Part shown: piece by piece, positions 52,831-62,653 of the stretch
Numbering within the stretch: position 1 is the first letter of the stretch
Layout: each line of letters starts with the position of its first letter
Origin: Caldicellulosiruptor bescii DSM 6725
Lineage (GTDB): Bacteria; Bacillota; Thermoanaerobacteria; Caldicellulosiruptorales; Caldicellulosiruptoraceae
DNA length: 64,000 nucleotides
Assembly (NCBI RefSeq): GCF_000022325.1
Contig: NC_012034.1
Span: 2,834,001 to 2,898,000 of the forward strand
Reading direction: 5' to 3'
Notes under the pieces: model-generated
Seen by the model: only the letters and a program-made list of their open reading frames with translations
The model's database searches: none
What the model was told of the DNA's origin: nothing
Program-made: the position numbers and the translations under genes

Positions 52831-52961
52831 CAAATGGGGCTGTCCAAAAAGATAATTGGATAGCCCCTTTTCTTACAATATATAGTTTTTGATTTATTTA
52901 ACTTTACCTATATATTGCGAAATAAGAATTTTAAAATTTTGTTTTTAGACAACCCCATTTG
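52831..52961. repeat. 131-nt element with 20-nt imperfect inverted ends
   Basis: CAAATGGGGCTGTCCAAAAA at 52831-52850 and TTTTTAGACAACCCCATTTG at 52942-52961 are inverted copies with 18 of 20 positions matching. The unit fills most of the gap between spoVS and the next gene. It may be a small non-autonomous element, or a complex terminator region. Confidence 0.5.
52836..52875 (+). terminator. Terminator of spoVS
   Basis: GGGGCTGTCCAA / TTGGATAGCCCC stem (one G-T pair) with an 8-nt loop and a TTTTCTT tract, 22 nt after the stop codon. Confidence 0.85.
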
Positions 52962-52971
52962 TTTTGCAATC

Positions 52972-53373
52972 TTATTTTTGATGACAGCAAAAATTTATCT
53001 CAATTTTACCATCACTACCAACATCTATTCTGTCTATCTTCACTCCCTTTAAATTACCAGTCAAAACCTTTTGAAGGTCTATTTCAAGCCTGTCTTTGAG
53101 AAGTTTTATACCTTCAATCTTTCCATCTTTAAATTTCCCAAGTAAAAAACCATATATAATGAGGCTTTTCGAAGGGTCAAACAATATTAAGAATTTGTTT
53201 TGGTCTGATTCTATGGTAAATCTCAAAGACATTTGAGGCAAAAAAGCAGCAGGTTTTACATTAACTTTCACCTCATTTTTGTCTACCTCAACATTTGTGA
53301 TAATCTCAGGTATGTCAACATTTTTAAGAAGAATATCAACAAACTCTTTTATTTCAAATGAAACAAACCCCAC
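52972..53373 (-). CDS. Hypothetical protein, 133 residues
   Basis: A soluble, beta-rich protein with alternating hydrophobic strands (VEVDKNEVKVNVKPAAFLPQ, MSLRFTIESDQNKFLILFDP, KIEGIKLLKDRLEIDLQKVL). It resembles a small lipid- or ligand-binding sandwich, but no family is recognised. GGGGATCG-type purines precede the ATG at 53373. It is transcribed alone, convergent with spoVS. Confidence 0.6.
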   Translation of the reverse strand: MGFVSFEIKEFVDILLKNVDIPEIITNVEVDKNEVKVNVKPAAFLPQMSLRFTIESDQNKFLILFDPSKSLIIYGFLLGKFKDGKIEGIKLLKDRLEIDLQKVLTGNLKGVKIDRIDVGSDGKIEINFCCHQK

Positions 53374-53537
53374 TTGACGATCCCCTCTTTTTATAAAAGC
53401 TTTCGTAATCTATTTTAGAAAGTTTTTTTACATAAATTTTATATACCCAAAAAGGATAATCATTAAAGTCAAATTTTTTGTGAAAATCAAGCTGATTAAA
53501 AAAATAAGCTGCCCTCTGGCAGCCTTTGCAAATCTTT

Positions 53538-56500
53538 TTAGACAGTTATTTTTCTTTCTATCAAAAGCTTTTCAATTTCAGTTTTTGGCACGGGCTTTGA
53601 AAATAAATACCCCTGTGCAAAATCGCATCCTATTTCTTTTAAAATCTCAAGCTCTCTTTTAGTCTCAACACCCTCTGCTATAACTTTTAAATCAAGCTTA
53701 TGAGCCATCAATATTATGCCCTCAACAATTGCTCTGCTCTCTTTTGATAATTCAATCTCTGAAATAAAGCTTCTGTCTATTTTAACTCCTCCAATTGGAA
53801 GCCTTCTCAAATAAATCAAAGATGAATACCCTGTCCCAAAGTCGTCTATCAAAAATTTTATTCCCAGCTGGCAGAGAAAACTTAAAATCTTGAGTGAAAC
53901 ATCAAAATTTTCAACAGCTCCTGTTTCGGTTATCTCAAATGAAATTTTTTGTGGATTAACACCATATCGCTCAATTTGTTTTTGTATCATCTTCTCAAAA
54001 AACTTTGTCTTAAGCTGTCGTGCTGAAATATTTATCGCCATGTGTAGATAGCTAATCCCCTTTTTCTCCCAATTTTTAAGGTCCGAAAAAGCCTTTTCTA
54101 TGACCATCTCACCAATTTTTACTATAAGCCCGCTGTCTTCTGCAACAGGAATAAATTCAAGCGGTGAGATGATACCTTTTTCGGGTGAGACCCATCTCAA
54201 AAGGGCTTCCACAGAATGAATCTCCATATCTTTTAAGTTTATAACAGGCTGGTAATAAAGCTCAAACTGGTCAGCTTCAATAGCCTTTTTGAGACTTTTT
54301 TCAATTTCAATTTTTTTAAAATTCTTCATCAGCATGAAAGGCATAAAAATTTGAAAATCGTTCTTGCCATTTTCTTTTGCAGAAGATAGTGCCATGTCAA
54401 CATTTCTGAAAATTTCTTTGACGCTTCTGCCATCGTCAGGATAAAATGATACACCTATTGAGGCGGAGGTAAAGATGCAACCTTCTATCTTTTGTATATA
54501 AATCTCACTTTCAAAGATGCCAAGAAGCTTAGTGCAAACCTCAATTACCTCCTCCTTTTTAGCAAGACCATCCAGAATTACGGCAAATTCGTCTCCCCCA
54601 ACTCTTGCAAAAAAGGTATTAAGTTTTATGCTATTGAGATATTCTAAAATCTTCTTGGTTACAGCAATTAAGTATTCATCTCCGGCTTCATGCCCATACA
54701 GGTCGTTAATGTCCTTAAAATTGTCAATGTCTATGAGCACAACAGCACCTTGAGTTTTCTCATCTTCGGCTTTTTTAATCAGACTCTCCAACCTATCTTC
54801 AAACAGTTTCCTGTTTGGCAGGTTTGTCAGTGCATCATAGTAGGCAATGTATTCTATCCTATGTTCATACTCTTTTTTGGCTGTCCAGTCAATGTTTACT
54901 GCAATAATCTTCTCAGGTTTATCTTCTTCGTTGTATAAAATCTGAACATGAGAGGAAATCCAGCGCCAGTTTCCGTGTTTGTCTCTTATACGTGATTCAA
55001 ATTCCACTTTCTCTTCATGAAGAAGTATAGCATCCTGCAATTTTTTGAATACAGTAGCTCTGTCATCCTCATGGAAAAATTCAAGCCATGCTGAAAAATC
55101 GTTTTTTGATTTTATCACATCAATGTCAAATTGATCTTTGAGCTTTCCATAAAATTCAATCTTCTTTTCATTAAAATCTATCTCCCAGATACAATCAGAG
55201 ACATTTTCTACCAGAAACTTGTATTTTTCTTTTTCTTCCATCAACATTTCCGACTGCTTGTTTAAAATATCCAAGGTATTCATAAGTTCCTGGTTGGTCT
55301 GTTCAATCTCTTCGTAGCTTTCTTCTAAAAGCTGTTGTGTTCTTTTTATCTGCGTTATGTCAAGCCCTGTTGAAATAATCAAAGGCTCGTTTAAGTACGG
55401 GTTTTCGATAAGAGTATTGTTCCACAAAATCCATCTTGTGTCGCCATTTTTTGTCACAATCTCATTTTCATGGTCATTTAAAATCTTTACTTCTGAAATT
55501 CTTTTAAAAAGATTTTCTATATACTCACGCCTGTGGGAAGGAATAAAAATATCAACCCATTTTTTGCCCACAACCTCTTCACTTTTGTACCCAGTAATCT
55601 GTTCTGCAAACTTGTTAAAATATATTATTTCGCCTTTTAAGTTGAGAGTCAAAACAATTGCATTTGCATTCTCTGCTAAAAGCTGGGCGTACTTTTCATA
55701 AGCTTGTTTGCCACGTTCAAGTCCTCTATTTATTCTTGTCATTACAAATATTATCACAGACGCAGCAAAAAGTATTATGATTAAAAGATACAAGGCAGAC
55801 AGTAATATTTGCCTGTTTTTCCTCTCAAAGTATTCAGGTGAATATGTGGAAAAATAGTTGTAATAAAGCTCATCAAATATACCTTTGTTTATAAGAAAAT
55901 TTAACCTCTGGTTTATGTACGCAACAAGTTCTGGTCTTTTCTTGCTCACAGCAAATGCACTTTTTACAGTAAAGATGTTTTTGATTTTGAGCTCTGCCCT
56001 GTCGCTCAGGTTATTTTTAACAAGAAAGTAATTGGCTATTTCCTGGGACATCAAGGCAGCATCAATCTTTCCATCCACCAAGGCGTAAATCAAATCTTCA
56101 ATTGTAGGGTACGTATAATATTTATTTACACCCAGCTTTTCTTTTAAAAGGGTTTCTGTGTAATCAGATTGCATAACTCCTACCATGAAATCCTCAAGGT
56201 TTTTAAGCGATATATTTTTCGAAAATTCTTTGGATGTATAAAGTCCTACATGTCGTGTAAATATTGGTTTTGAAAAATGCACCTCTTTTTTTCTCTCTTC
56301 AATTATGGCAACAGGAGCTGTGACATCAATTTTTCCTTCGACAAGCTTTTTGTAAACCTGACTCCATTCATCGCTTGAAAGTTCAAGTTTGAACTTGTCA
56401 GGTTCAAATACAAGATTTGCAAGGTCAATGGTAAATCCATAAATCCTGCCGCCTGATGTATAAGAAAATGGCGGATAGTTTTTATCAACTTCAAATTTCA

Positions 56501-56588
56501 CAGGTGTATGACTGGCATTTGCAAGTGATATATGAAATAACATCAGCAAGACTGTAAACACAAATAGAATAGCTTTATTATTTCTCAT
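53538..56588 (-). CDS. Sensor GGDEF-EAL protein with periplasmic-binding-type input domain
   Basis: A 1016-residue c-di-GMP signalling protein. A signal peptide is followed by an extracellular amino-acid-binding-type domain (SBP_bac_3, about 30-265), a membrane span (LLIIILFAASVIIFVM, about 268-290), two PAS domains (about 305-420 and 455-575), a GGDEF domain with the intact site ARVGGDEFAVIL near 666, and an EAL domain with VEALLRW near 794 and DDFGTGYSSLIYLRRLPI. Both the synthase and phosphodiesterase signatures look complete. It probably senses a small solute outside the cell and tunes c-di-GMP. It appears to be transcribed alone. Confidence 0.95.
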   Translation of the reverse strand: MRNNKAILFVFTVLLMLFHISLANASHTPVKFEVDKNYPPFSYTSGGRIYGFTIDLANLVFEPDKFKLELSSDEWSQVYKKLVEGKIDVTAPVAIIEERKKEVHFSKPIFTRHVGLYTSKEFSKNISLKNLEDFMVGVMQSDYTETLLKEKLGVNKYYTYPTIEDLIYALVDGKIDAALMSQEIANYFLVKNNLSDRAELKIKNIFTVKSAFAVSKKRPELVAYINQRLNFLINKGIFDELYYNYFSTYSPEYFERKNRQILLSALYLLIIILFAASVIIFVMTRINRGLERGKQAYEKYAQLLAENANAIVLTLNLKGEIIYFNKFAEQITGYKSEEVVGKKWVDIFIPSHRREYIENLFKRISEVKILNDHENEIVTKNGDTRWILWNNTLIENPYLNEPLIISTGLDITQIKRTQQLLEESYEEIEQTNQELMNTLDILNKQSEMLMEEKEKYKFLVENVSDCIWEIDFNEKKIEFYGKLKDQFDIDVIKSKNDFSAWLEFFHEDDRATVFKKLQDAILLHEEKVEFESRIRDKHGNWRWISSHVQILYNEEDKPEKIIAVNIDWTAKKEYEHRIEYIAYYDALTNLPNRKLFEDRLESLIKKAEDEKTQGAVVLIDIDNFKDINDLYGHEAGDEYLIAVTKKILEYLNSIKLNTFFARVGGDEFAVILDGLAKKEEVIEVCTKLLGIFESEIYIQKIEGCIFTSASIGVSFYPDDGRSVKEIFRNVDMALSSAKENGKNDFQIFMPFMLMKNFKKIEIEKSLKKAIEADQFELYYQPVINLKDMEIHSVEALLRWVSPEKGIISPLEFIPVAEDSGLIVKIGEMVIEKAFSDLKNWEKKGISYLHMAINISARQLKTKFFEKMIQKQIERYGVNPQKISFEITETGAVENFDVSLKILSFLCQLGIKFLIDDFGTGYSSLIYLRRLPIGGVKIDRSFISEIELSKESRAIVEGIILMAHKLDLKVIAEGVETKRELEILKEIGCDFAQGYLFSKPVPKTEIEKLLIERKITV

Positions 56589-56662
56589 CTAAATTCTTCC
56601 TTTTTGATATGCAAAAATATACTTTTAATTCTAACAAAATATATACCCATTTTAAAGTAAAT

Positions 56663-57670
56663 TTAAACTATATAATTGTTGCAGTATACTTTTAGCGCTT
56701 CTTTTACTCTTGAAATTATATTTTCTCTTATATGCTGAGGCTCAGTTACAACAACATTTTTACCTAAATATAATATTCTTGATATTATTTCTGCTTCTTC
56801 AAAATCATAATAGTAAATCCTTATCTCATGTCTGTTCTTTTCTTTCAAATAACGCGCACTTTTTTCAAATGAAGAAAACATGCAAAAAGCTTTCTCTAAG
56901 GCGTTTCTTGTATTCATCACTTCAATTATTATCGGCTGTTTTGATTTTGCATTTTTTAAATAAATTTCATATTCTTTTAAAACCTGTTCTCTATCAAAAT
57001 TCCCCTCTTCAGGCTTTATTTCATCAATATTCTGAATAATACATTTTGCAAATGTTTTATGTAAAGGGGAGTAAAATATGGCATAGAACATATCATCCTT
57101 TAGAGAATATTGAATCTTCACAGGAATGCCAATAGTATCTTTGAAAACCTGTCTATTTCGTGCTGTGTATGTATATCGTAAAATCCTTTTTTCAAGTATA
57201 CTTTTTGAAATTATTCTTAGTTTTGGCGCTAAGATTTTTATATCTTCTCTTAATAATATCTTTGAATAGTTCTTTGGAACAATTATGTTCATATCAATTG
57301 GCAAAACATTAGGAGTTTTTAGTTTTTTTATCTTCTCAATGGTGCTGCTATCCAAAAAAAGATTTGCGTACCTGCTCGACATAATAAGCTTTAGCCACAT
57401 TATTTCTAAGTTTGTAACATATGGTTCAATCTTTGTATTTATTCTGAGTCTGTAGGTCTTGCTTTCATGAGGTTTTAGAACATAAATATTTTTCTGGTAT
57501 GAATGGTTTCTGGCAAATATCCTGTCTTCAATTACTGGAAAATTACAATTGTATTTTGTTAGAATATCGTAAATCTCCTTCTGAGAAATTGTGCCGTTTT
57601 CGTGAGCTCTGTTTATAATCTCTTCTAAAGCCTTGTAAAATGTGCTTTTCGCCTCAATAAAAATCTCCAT
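56663..57670 (-). CDS. WYL-domain transcriptional regulator (second of a pair)
   Basis: A 335-residue regulator-like protein: an N-terminal helical part with an HTH-like segment (GTISQKEIYDILTKYNCNFP), a WYL-type domain in the middle (RILRYTYTARNRQVFKDTIG, DDMFYAIFYSPLHKTFAKCI) and a C-terminal WCX-like extension (RILYLGKNVVVTEPQHIREN). WYL domains bind nucleotides or other ligands. Its ATG overlaps the end of the other WYL gene by 17 nt, as in the usual two-gene WYL operons. The target is unknown. Confidence 0.8.
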   Translation of the reverse strand: MEIFIEAKSTFYKALEEIINRAHENGTISQKEIYDILTKYNCNFPVIEDRIFARNHSYQKNIYVLKPHESKTYRLRINTKIEPYVTNLEIMWLKLIMSSRYANLFLDSSTIEKIKKLKTPNVLPIDMNIIVPKNYSKILLREDIKILAPKLRIISKSILEKRILRYTYTARNRQVFKDTIGIPVKIQYSLKDDMFYAIFYSPLHKTFAKCIIQNIDEIKPEEGNFDREQVLKEYEIYLKNAKSKQPIIIEVMNTRNALEKAFCMFSSFEKSARYLKEKNRHEIRIYYYDFEEAEIISRILYLGKNVVVTEPQHIRENIISRVKEALKVYCNNYIV

Positions 57671-58967
57671 AGTTTCTCAGGATCTCCTTCCATTCGTTTA
57701 TCATTTCTGTTTTGAGTTCTCTTCCAGCTTCAGTATCGTCAAGCACAACAGCTCTTTCACCAAAACTTCTCAGCCATCCCTTAAACTCTTTTATATTGCT
57801 AATATCATGCTCCACTTCAAATGTTCTCTCATCAATTTTGGTTATTCTTGCGTTTTTTAGCTCTCTTTTCACCCTTGCAAGCACAAAGTTGTACGGCGAA
57901 TCCAGCGGGCATTTAAACATAATCTTAATCTTTTTAAATCCTTTTTTATTGTTCGGAACAGATACAAAAAAACATTTTTCAATCTTTTTTACAAAAGGTG
58001 AAATCTTTTGCGGGTCAAAATCTTCCTGCAAAATCTCTATCTTTTCTGTGCGCCACACTGGCAATGCCGATAAATCTTCTCCCCTTAATACCATAAAATA
58101 CCATCTTCCAAGCTTTACATCATAAATTATTCTCACTGGTATGCATGAAAAATCTGATAAATGTCTTTTTTGGCGTGGATAGTACCAAACCTTTATCTTT
58201 TTATTGTTTGATGCTGCCTCTAAAAATTTCCATACAAGTTCCTCTTCAAGGATATAGTGGTGTGGAACGTATGTAAACCAAAATAGTCTGTTTGTATCCT
58301 TTAAAAACTCTTCTTCGCCAAGTTCTAAAAGGTATTTTTCCAGACTTTCTTTTAAGTACCATCCCGGAACGTTGGGAACATTCGTGTTTATAAAAAATAA
58401 AATAGATATATAAATGTCTTTTATCTCATCTATTGAAAAATCTTTTAATACATCCTTTATTTGAGAACATAGCATATACACCTTTTCATTTTTTAAATAT
58501 TTCACAATACCCAAATTTTGAAGTTGTTTTAAGACTCTTTTCAGGCTGGACTCAAATCCAGCATCAGCAACATCTTCATCAAGTACCTGCGATATTTCGT
58601 TTGAAATCTGAGTAAAAGTTGCTTTTTTGTTTTCTGACAAGTTTAATATCTGCAATACCATAAAAAACAAGGTTGTTTGCAGTGCAGTAGAAGTTTTCGA
58701 AAAATATATGTTTATAAGTGGATTCTCAACATCTCTGAAAAAGTTTTCTACAATGCATGGCAGGGATTTTTTCCCTTCTTTTTCTGCTGAAAAATACTGG
58801 TCTTCCCCTAAGAAAATTCTAATTCTTCGAAGCTCATCATCAAATGTCCTTTTTGCAATGTTAAAATTCTCTGCATCTTCTCTTGAATAACATCCATACA
58901 GATATACAGTCCTTGTAAAATTTCTTAATTTATTAAAACCATTCACAAATGGATTGAATCCTGACAT
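57654..58967 (-). CDS. WYL-domain transcriptional regulator (first of a pair)
   Basis: A 437-residue protein with an N-terminal winged-helix-like region (RTFDDELRRIRIFLGEDQYF), a helical middle, a WYL domain (IKVWYYPRQKRHLSDFSCIP, LGRWYFMVLRGEDLSALPVW) and a C-terminal WCX segment (KEFKGWLRSFGERAVVLDD). Such proteins regulate transcription in response to ligands, often near defence or repair genes. It is translationally coupled to the shorter WYL gene. No target operon lies adjacent in the same direction. Confidence 0.85.
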   Translation of the reverse strand: MSGFNPFVNGFNKLRNFTRTVYLYGCYSREDAENFNIAKRTFDDELRRIRIFLGEDQYFSAEKEGKKSLPCIVENFFRDVENPLINIYFSKTSTALQTTLFFMVLQILNLSENKKATFTQISNEISQVLDEDVADAGFESSLKRVLKQLQNLGIVKYLKNEKVYMLCSQIKDVLKDFSIDEIKDIYISILFFINTNVPNVPGWYLKESLEKYLLELGEEEFLKDTNRLFWFTYVPHHYILEEELVWKFLEAASNNKKIKVWYYPRQKRHLSDFSCIPVRIIYDVKLGRWYFMVLRGEDLSALPVWRTEKIEILQEDFDPQKISPFVKKIEKCFFVSVPNNKKGFKKIKIMFKCPLDSPYNFVLARVKRELKNARITKIDERTFEVEHDISNIKEFKGWLRSFGERAVVLDDTEAGRELKTEMINEWKEILRNYGDFY

Positions 58968-59045
58968 TTGTTTACACCTTCTTATAACGTTATTGTTGTA
59001 ATCTTAAAAAAATTTGCAACATAATTATATTATAACAAAAAAGAA

Positions 59046-59065
59046 CAGGCAGCATAGACTGCCTG
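59046..59065 (-). terminator. Terminator after the small membrane protein gene
   Basis: CAGGCAG / CTGCCTG, a 7-bp stem with a 6-nt loop followed on the minus strand by TTCTTTTTTG, 29 nt after the stop codon. Confidence 0.8.
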
Positions 59066-59094
59066 CACTATATTTTCAATTTAAATTTTGCTTT

Positions 59095-59319
59095 TTACCT
59101 AATAAATGCTGTAAAAATTGCTAATATATACCCAACTAAATTTTGAAACAGCAGTATTACTTCTTTGCAAAGCTGAAAGATAGTATACCAAAGTCCAGAT
59201 TTAAATAGACAAAAGAGAATATCATTGCTTATACACAAGCTAAAATAGAATATACTATTAGTTGCAATGAATGCTAATGTTAGTATTGAAAGTTTTTTGA
59301 TATTATTGACAATATTCAC
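59095..59319 (-). CDS. Small hydrophobic membrane protein, 74 residues
   Basis: It starts with GTG at 59319, 8 nt after AGGAGG. There are two hydrophobic segments (LSILTLAFIATNSIFYFSLC and LFQNLVGYILAIFTAFI) joined by a short polar stretch with two or three Cys. The last residue is Arg. The gene follows the chemoreceptor-like gene by 38 nt on the same strand and ends in a terminator, so it may be co-transcribed. The family is not recognised. Confidence 0.65.
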   Translation of the reverse strand: MNIVNNIKKLSILTLAFIATNSIFYFSLCISNDILFCLFKSGLWYTIFQLCKEVILLFQNLVGYILAIFTAFIR

Positions 59320-59357
59320 TTTAAATTCCTCCTAATTTGTTATTGACTTAACTAATT

Positions 59358-61391
59358 TTACACTTTATCATCAGTCCCCATAGAAATTGACGCAAGTTTT
59401 ACAATACCTTCATGGACATCTGAAAACTGGTCAATAAGTTTGTCAACAGCCTTCTTTTGATTTTGAAAGATGTCTCTTATTGATATAAGCATTTTAAAAT
59501 ACTGTGAAATGGACTGTGTTTGGTTTTTGAGCACATTGTTTATATTAAAAATCTTTTCCTGTTGGCTGGCTACTTTATTTATAACATCTTCTATCTTCGT
59601 CTTTATATGCTGATTTGACATTTCTATTTTTGACAGCGATTCAGACGAACGTTTTGCCACCTCAGCACCCGACTCAACAACTGATAGTACATTTTCAAGT
59701 TTACGATTTGTTCTTTCAAATGCTGAAAGTCCTGTTTCGATACTCTCAACAGAACTCTTTGCAAGATGGTTTGCTGACTGGGATAGCCTTGAAATCTCAG
59801 ATGCTATCACTTCAAACGTTGGAATATTTCTCTTTGCAGCTTCAATTGACGCGTTGAGTGCTATTATTTTTATTCTCTCTGCAAGACTTGAAATATTCTG
59901 CGACATTCTCGCAATAGACCTGAAATCATCTATTGCCTTTTTCAAATCCATAGCTACCTCAATTATTGCAGAATTTACCGTGTACATGTGATTAATCAGT
60001 TTTTTTATAGACTCTTGTTCTTTTGATGTGGTTGCGTAGACCATTGAAGCCTCATTTTGTATCATTTTGAATATTTCAAACATCTTTTGAATCTGGTTTT
60101 CCAAATCACACACCATCTGTGTTGTTTGTTCAAAAACTATTTTTTGATTCTCAGCCAATGCTATAATCTCTTTTATCTGTTCACTTGTTATTTTACTTGT
60201 CTTTGAAGATTCTGATGCTATTTTGTTGAGTCTATCGATGTATTGCTGGGTTGTGCTAAGTGTTTGTTCAATATTTGTGGCATAGGTATAAATGTTTTTT
60301 ACCATTCGCGAAAATTCCTGTGTTAAAAGTGCAATCTCATCATTTGCATCATTATCTACTTTTATCTGAATGTCAAAACTTCCTGATGCGATTTTCTTTG
60401 CACTTTCTGCAAGTTTAATAATTGGTCTTGTTATTCTGTTTGATACAAATAAACTTACTGTTATGATAACTATGAGGGTTACAATGAGCAGAATAATAGA
60501 GAATCTTAAAGAAGACTTAATAAAAGAAGATGCAATTGCGTTTGTGCTAATTAAGGCTAATACTCCTGCTACATCCGTCTTTTCACTTTTTCTGATTGGA
60601 ATAAGGATATAACGATAATTACCTCTTTGAGCACTTGCTGCAATGTATTCATATTGACCAGAAAATGCCATTTTTAAATTGTTATTATCTATTACATTTC
60701 TGTTGGAGGATGACGAAATTGTTTTGCTTAAATCTTTTGGAAATACTGTAATGTCCATTTTAGTAAGCTGTGTAAGGTTTTCAACAAATTTCTTGTCAAG
60801 TTTATATCCAACAATTATAGTACCTATTACTCGCATGTTGTTTGCTGACATTTGACTAACTATATCTGACACTGATTTTATATATACTGTGCCATTTTCA
60901 CACTGAACAGATGTGTGTTTCAGTCGTGCAAGCCCACATTTGACTAAGTAATCATCTTTCATGTTATCCCCATATTTTGAAAGAATATCACTTCGGCCAA
61001 TCAATGTTCCTTTGCCATCTGTTATAACAATCTGGTGTATAGAAAGTTCACTGGCAAGAGGTGAAATTATCTGAACAACCTTGAGATGGTCTTTTTTGGC
61101 AACTGCTTCTCTAAGCTGTGGATTATTTGATATCAGGATGCTGTAGTCAAGCGAATGCTTGCAAAGTCTCTCTATCTCCTGCAAAACCACATTTTTGGCA
61201 CTCTCTAATCTTGTTTTTATCTCTTTTTCTGCATCGTTCTGGATAAGGGCAAGTGAGAATATTAGAAATATTGAAATGGGTATGAATGAAATTATGACAA
61301 ACCAAAACATTATTTTTGTCTTTAGCGAACCTGATATTTTTTTAACTACCTCTTTTATTGCATTCATCTTTTGTCTCAGCTCCTTTTTCAT
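59358..61391 (-). CDS. Methyl-accepting chemotaxis-like receptor with an altered signalling tip
   Basis: A 677-residue protein with a first membrane span at about 25-48 (IMFWFVIISFIPISIFLIFS), an extracellular dCache-like sensor (about 50-290), a second span at about 296-318, a HAMP domain (ITRPIIKLAESAKKIASGSF), and a long coiled coil. The tip reads IKIIALNASIEAAKRNIPTF then EVIASEISRLSQSANHLAKS, while normal receptors have LLALNAAIEAARAGExGRGFAVVAxEVRxLA. It lacks the AGExGRGF part, so coupling to CheA may be weak or absent. No che genes are nearby. The ATG at 61391 is the first start; one at 61367 is also possible. Confidence 0.85.
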   Translation of the reverse strand: MKKELRQKMNAIKEVVKKISGSLKTKIMFWFVIISFIPISIFLIFSLALIQNDAEKEIKTRLESAKNVVLQEIERLCKHSLDYSILISNNPQLREAVAKKDHLKVVQIISPLASELSIHQIVITDGKGTLIGRSDILSKYGDNMKDDYLVKCGLARLKHTSVQCENGTVYIKSVSDIVSQMSANNMRVIGTIIVGYKLDKKFVENLTQLTKMDITVFPKDLSKTISSSSNRNVIDNNNLKMAFSGQYEYIAASAQRGNYRYILIPIRKSEKTDVAGVLALISTNAIASSFIKSSLRFSIILLIVTLIVIITVSLFVSNRITRPIIKLAESAKKIASGSFDIQIKVDNDANDEIALLTQEFSRMVKNIYTYATNIEQTLSTTQQYIDRLNKIASESSKTSKITSEQIKEIIALAENQKIVFEQTTQMVCDLENQIQKMFEIFKMIQNEASMVYATTSKEQESIKKLINHMYTVNSAIIEVAMDLKKAIDDFRSIARMSQNISSLAERIKIIALNASIEAAKRNIPTFEVIASEISRLSQSANHLAKSSVESIETGLSAFERTNRKLENVLSVVESGAEVAKRSSESLSKIEMSNQHIKTKIEDVINKVASQQEKIFNINNVLKNQTQSISQYFKMLISIRDIFQNQKKAVDKLIDQFSDVHEGIVKLASISMGTDDKV

Positions 61392-61548
61392 TTTTTCCAG
61401 TATGAATTTTACTTCTTTTTTATTAAAGTTATGTTTTTAAGAAGTTAAATTATTGTTAAAACAATGGTCTTGTATCAAGATGATATTTTTCATTACATGT
61501 GATATTATTAAACTATATTAAATTTTTCTTTTGGGTGATTTTATAAAA

Positions 61549-62550
61549 ATGTTTGCAAATAGATATTATTCATTTAGGAGCTGCGCTTTATTATTAATAA
61601 TAACATTTGTTGTCAATATAGGTATGCATCTGGCAGACAATTGCGCTGCTATTGCCGCAAACAAGCAAAATCGAAAAATATATATGTTTTGTTCAAAGTC
61701 ACATTTTGATAAGGTTTATTCTGATGTTGATATACAGACATTTAAAAGTCCTTTTGACTTTCCGTTTGTTGTATCAAAAGAGCCTTCAGATTTTTTCATT
61801 GCTGGATTTAAAAATGATAGGCTTGTTTTATATTATACAAATTCAAAATTCTTTTCTGGATTTAACAATATAAAGATTGGCTTGAGCTCAGATATTGTTA
61901 AAAAATCAAAGCTTTATTTTATAGATAGATTCGTTATAATCAGAGGAAACTCAACTTATGTTTATAATGATAGCAATTTAAAAGTCGAATATGATGTTGC
62001 GCTTGTAAAAAATTTTTATGTTTTTTTGTTTTATGACAGGCTTGCTAAACCAAATAGTGTTTGTGGCATTTTTATGGTAGAAAAGAGTCTCTGGGACGAG
62101 TTCTTAATAAATGAACATCCTATTACTGCAAATAAGGACGCTATACAAAGTCTTCTTGTATCTTTTGAAAAAATAAATCTTATTCACTTAAATTCAATCA
62201 GATTTTATTTTAAAAAACAGTATTTTATTTTTTCTGATATTATTTCTAAGCTTGCAAGAATGCATTCACATAATATGGCAAAATATAATTTTTTTGCACA
62301 CACAGATATTTTTGAAAAAACTCCTTCAGATAGATTCAAGGATGCTGGAATTTTATACACAAAACTTGGTGAGAACATTGCAATGGGGACAAAACTTTTA
62401 CCTTTTTTTGCTAACCATCTTCTCTTGAACTCAAAAGGACACAGACAAAACATTGAAGGAAGTTTTGAGGTGGTTGGAACAGGATGCGCTGTTGACCCAA
62501 ACCATGAAAATGTGTACTATACACAGGATTTTGCAGTCCTGATAAGGTAA
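61549..62550 (+). CDS. Exported CAP/SCP-domain protein
   Basis: A 333-residue protein with an N-terminal membrane or signal segment (CALLLIITFVVNIGMHLADN), a beta-rich region (about 45-200) that may include WD- or copper-amine-like strands but is not recognised, and a C-terminal CAP domain. CAP motifs include LARMHSHNMAKYNFFAHTD, LGENIAMG, NSKGHRQNI and YYTQDFAVL, with the cavity His and Glu residues present. Bacterial members (as in YkwD-like proteins) act at the cell surface or in spores. GGGTG precedes the ATG at 61549. A bidirectional terminator follows. Confidence 0.85.
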   Translation: MFANRYYSFRSCALLLIITFVVNIGMHLADNCAAIAANKQNRKIYMFCSKSHFDKVYSDVDIQTFKSPFDFPFVVSKEPSDFFIAGFKNDRLVLYYTNSKFFSGFNNIKIGLSSDIVKKSKLYFIDRFVIIRGNSTYVYNDSNLKVEYDVALVKNFYVFLFYDRLAKPNSVCGIFMVEKSLWDEFLINEHPITANKDAIQSLLVSFEKINLIHLNSIRFYFKKQYFIFSDIISKLARMHSHNMAKYNFFAHTDIFEKTPSDRFKDAGILYTKLGENIAMGTKLLPFFANHLLLNSKGHRQNIEGSFEVVGTGCAVDPNHENVYYTQDFAVLIR

Positions 62551-62581
62551 GAAGTGCTACTCTGGTTTATATCGCAAAATT

Positions 62582-62623
62582 AAAAGGGGATGTCTAAACA
62601 CAGCAATTAGATATCCCCTTTTT
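62582..62623. terminator. Bidirectional terminator
   Basis: AAAAGGGGATGTCTAA / TTAGATATCCCCTTTT, a 16-bp stem with one G-T pair and a 9-nt loop, between the convergent CAP and fumarase genes. T-tracts are present on both strands. Confidence 0.88.
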
Positions 62624-62653
62624 AATAAAGCTATGATTTTGCTTTTTTTGTCA

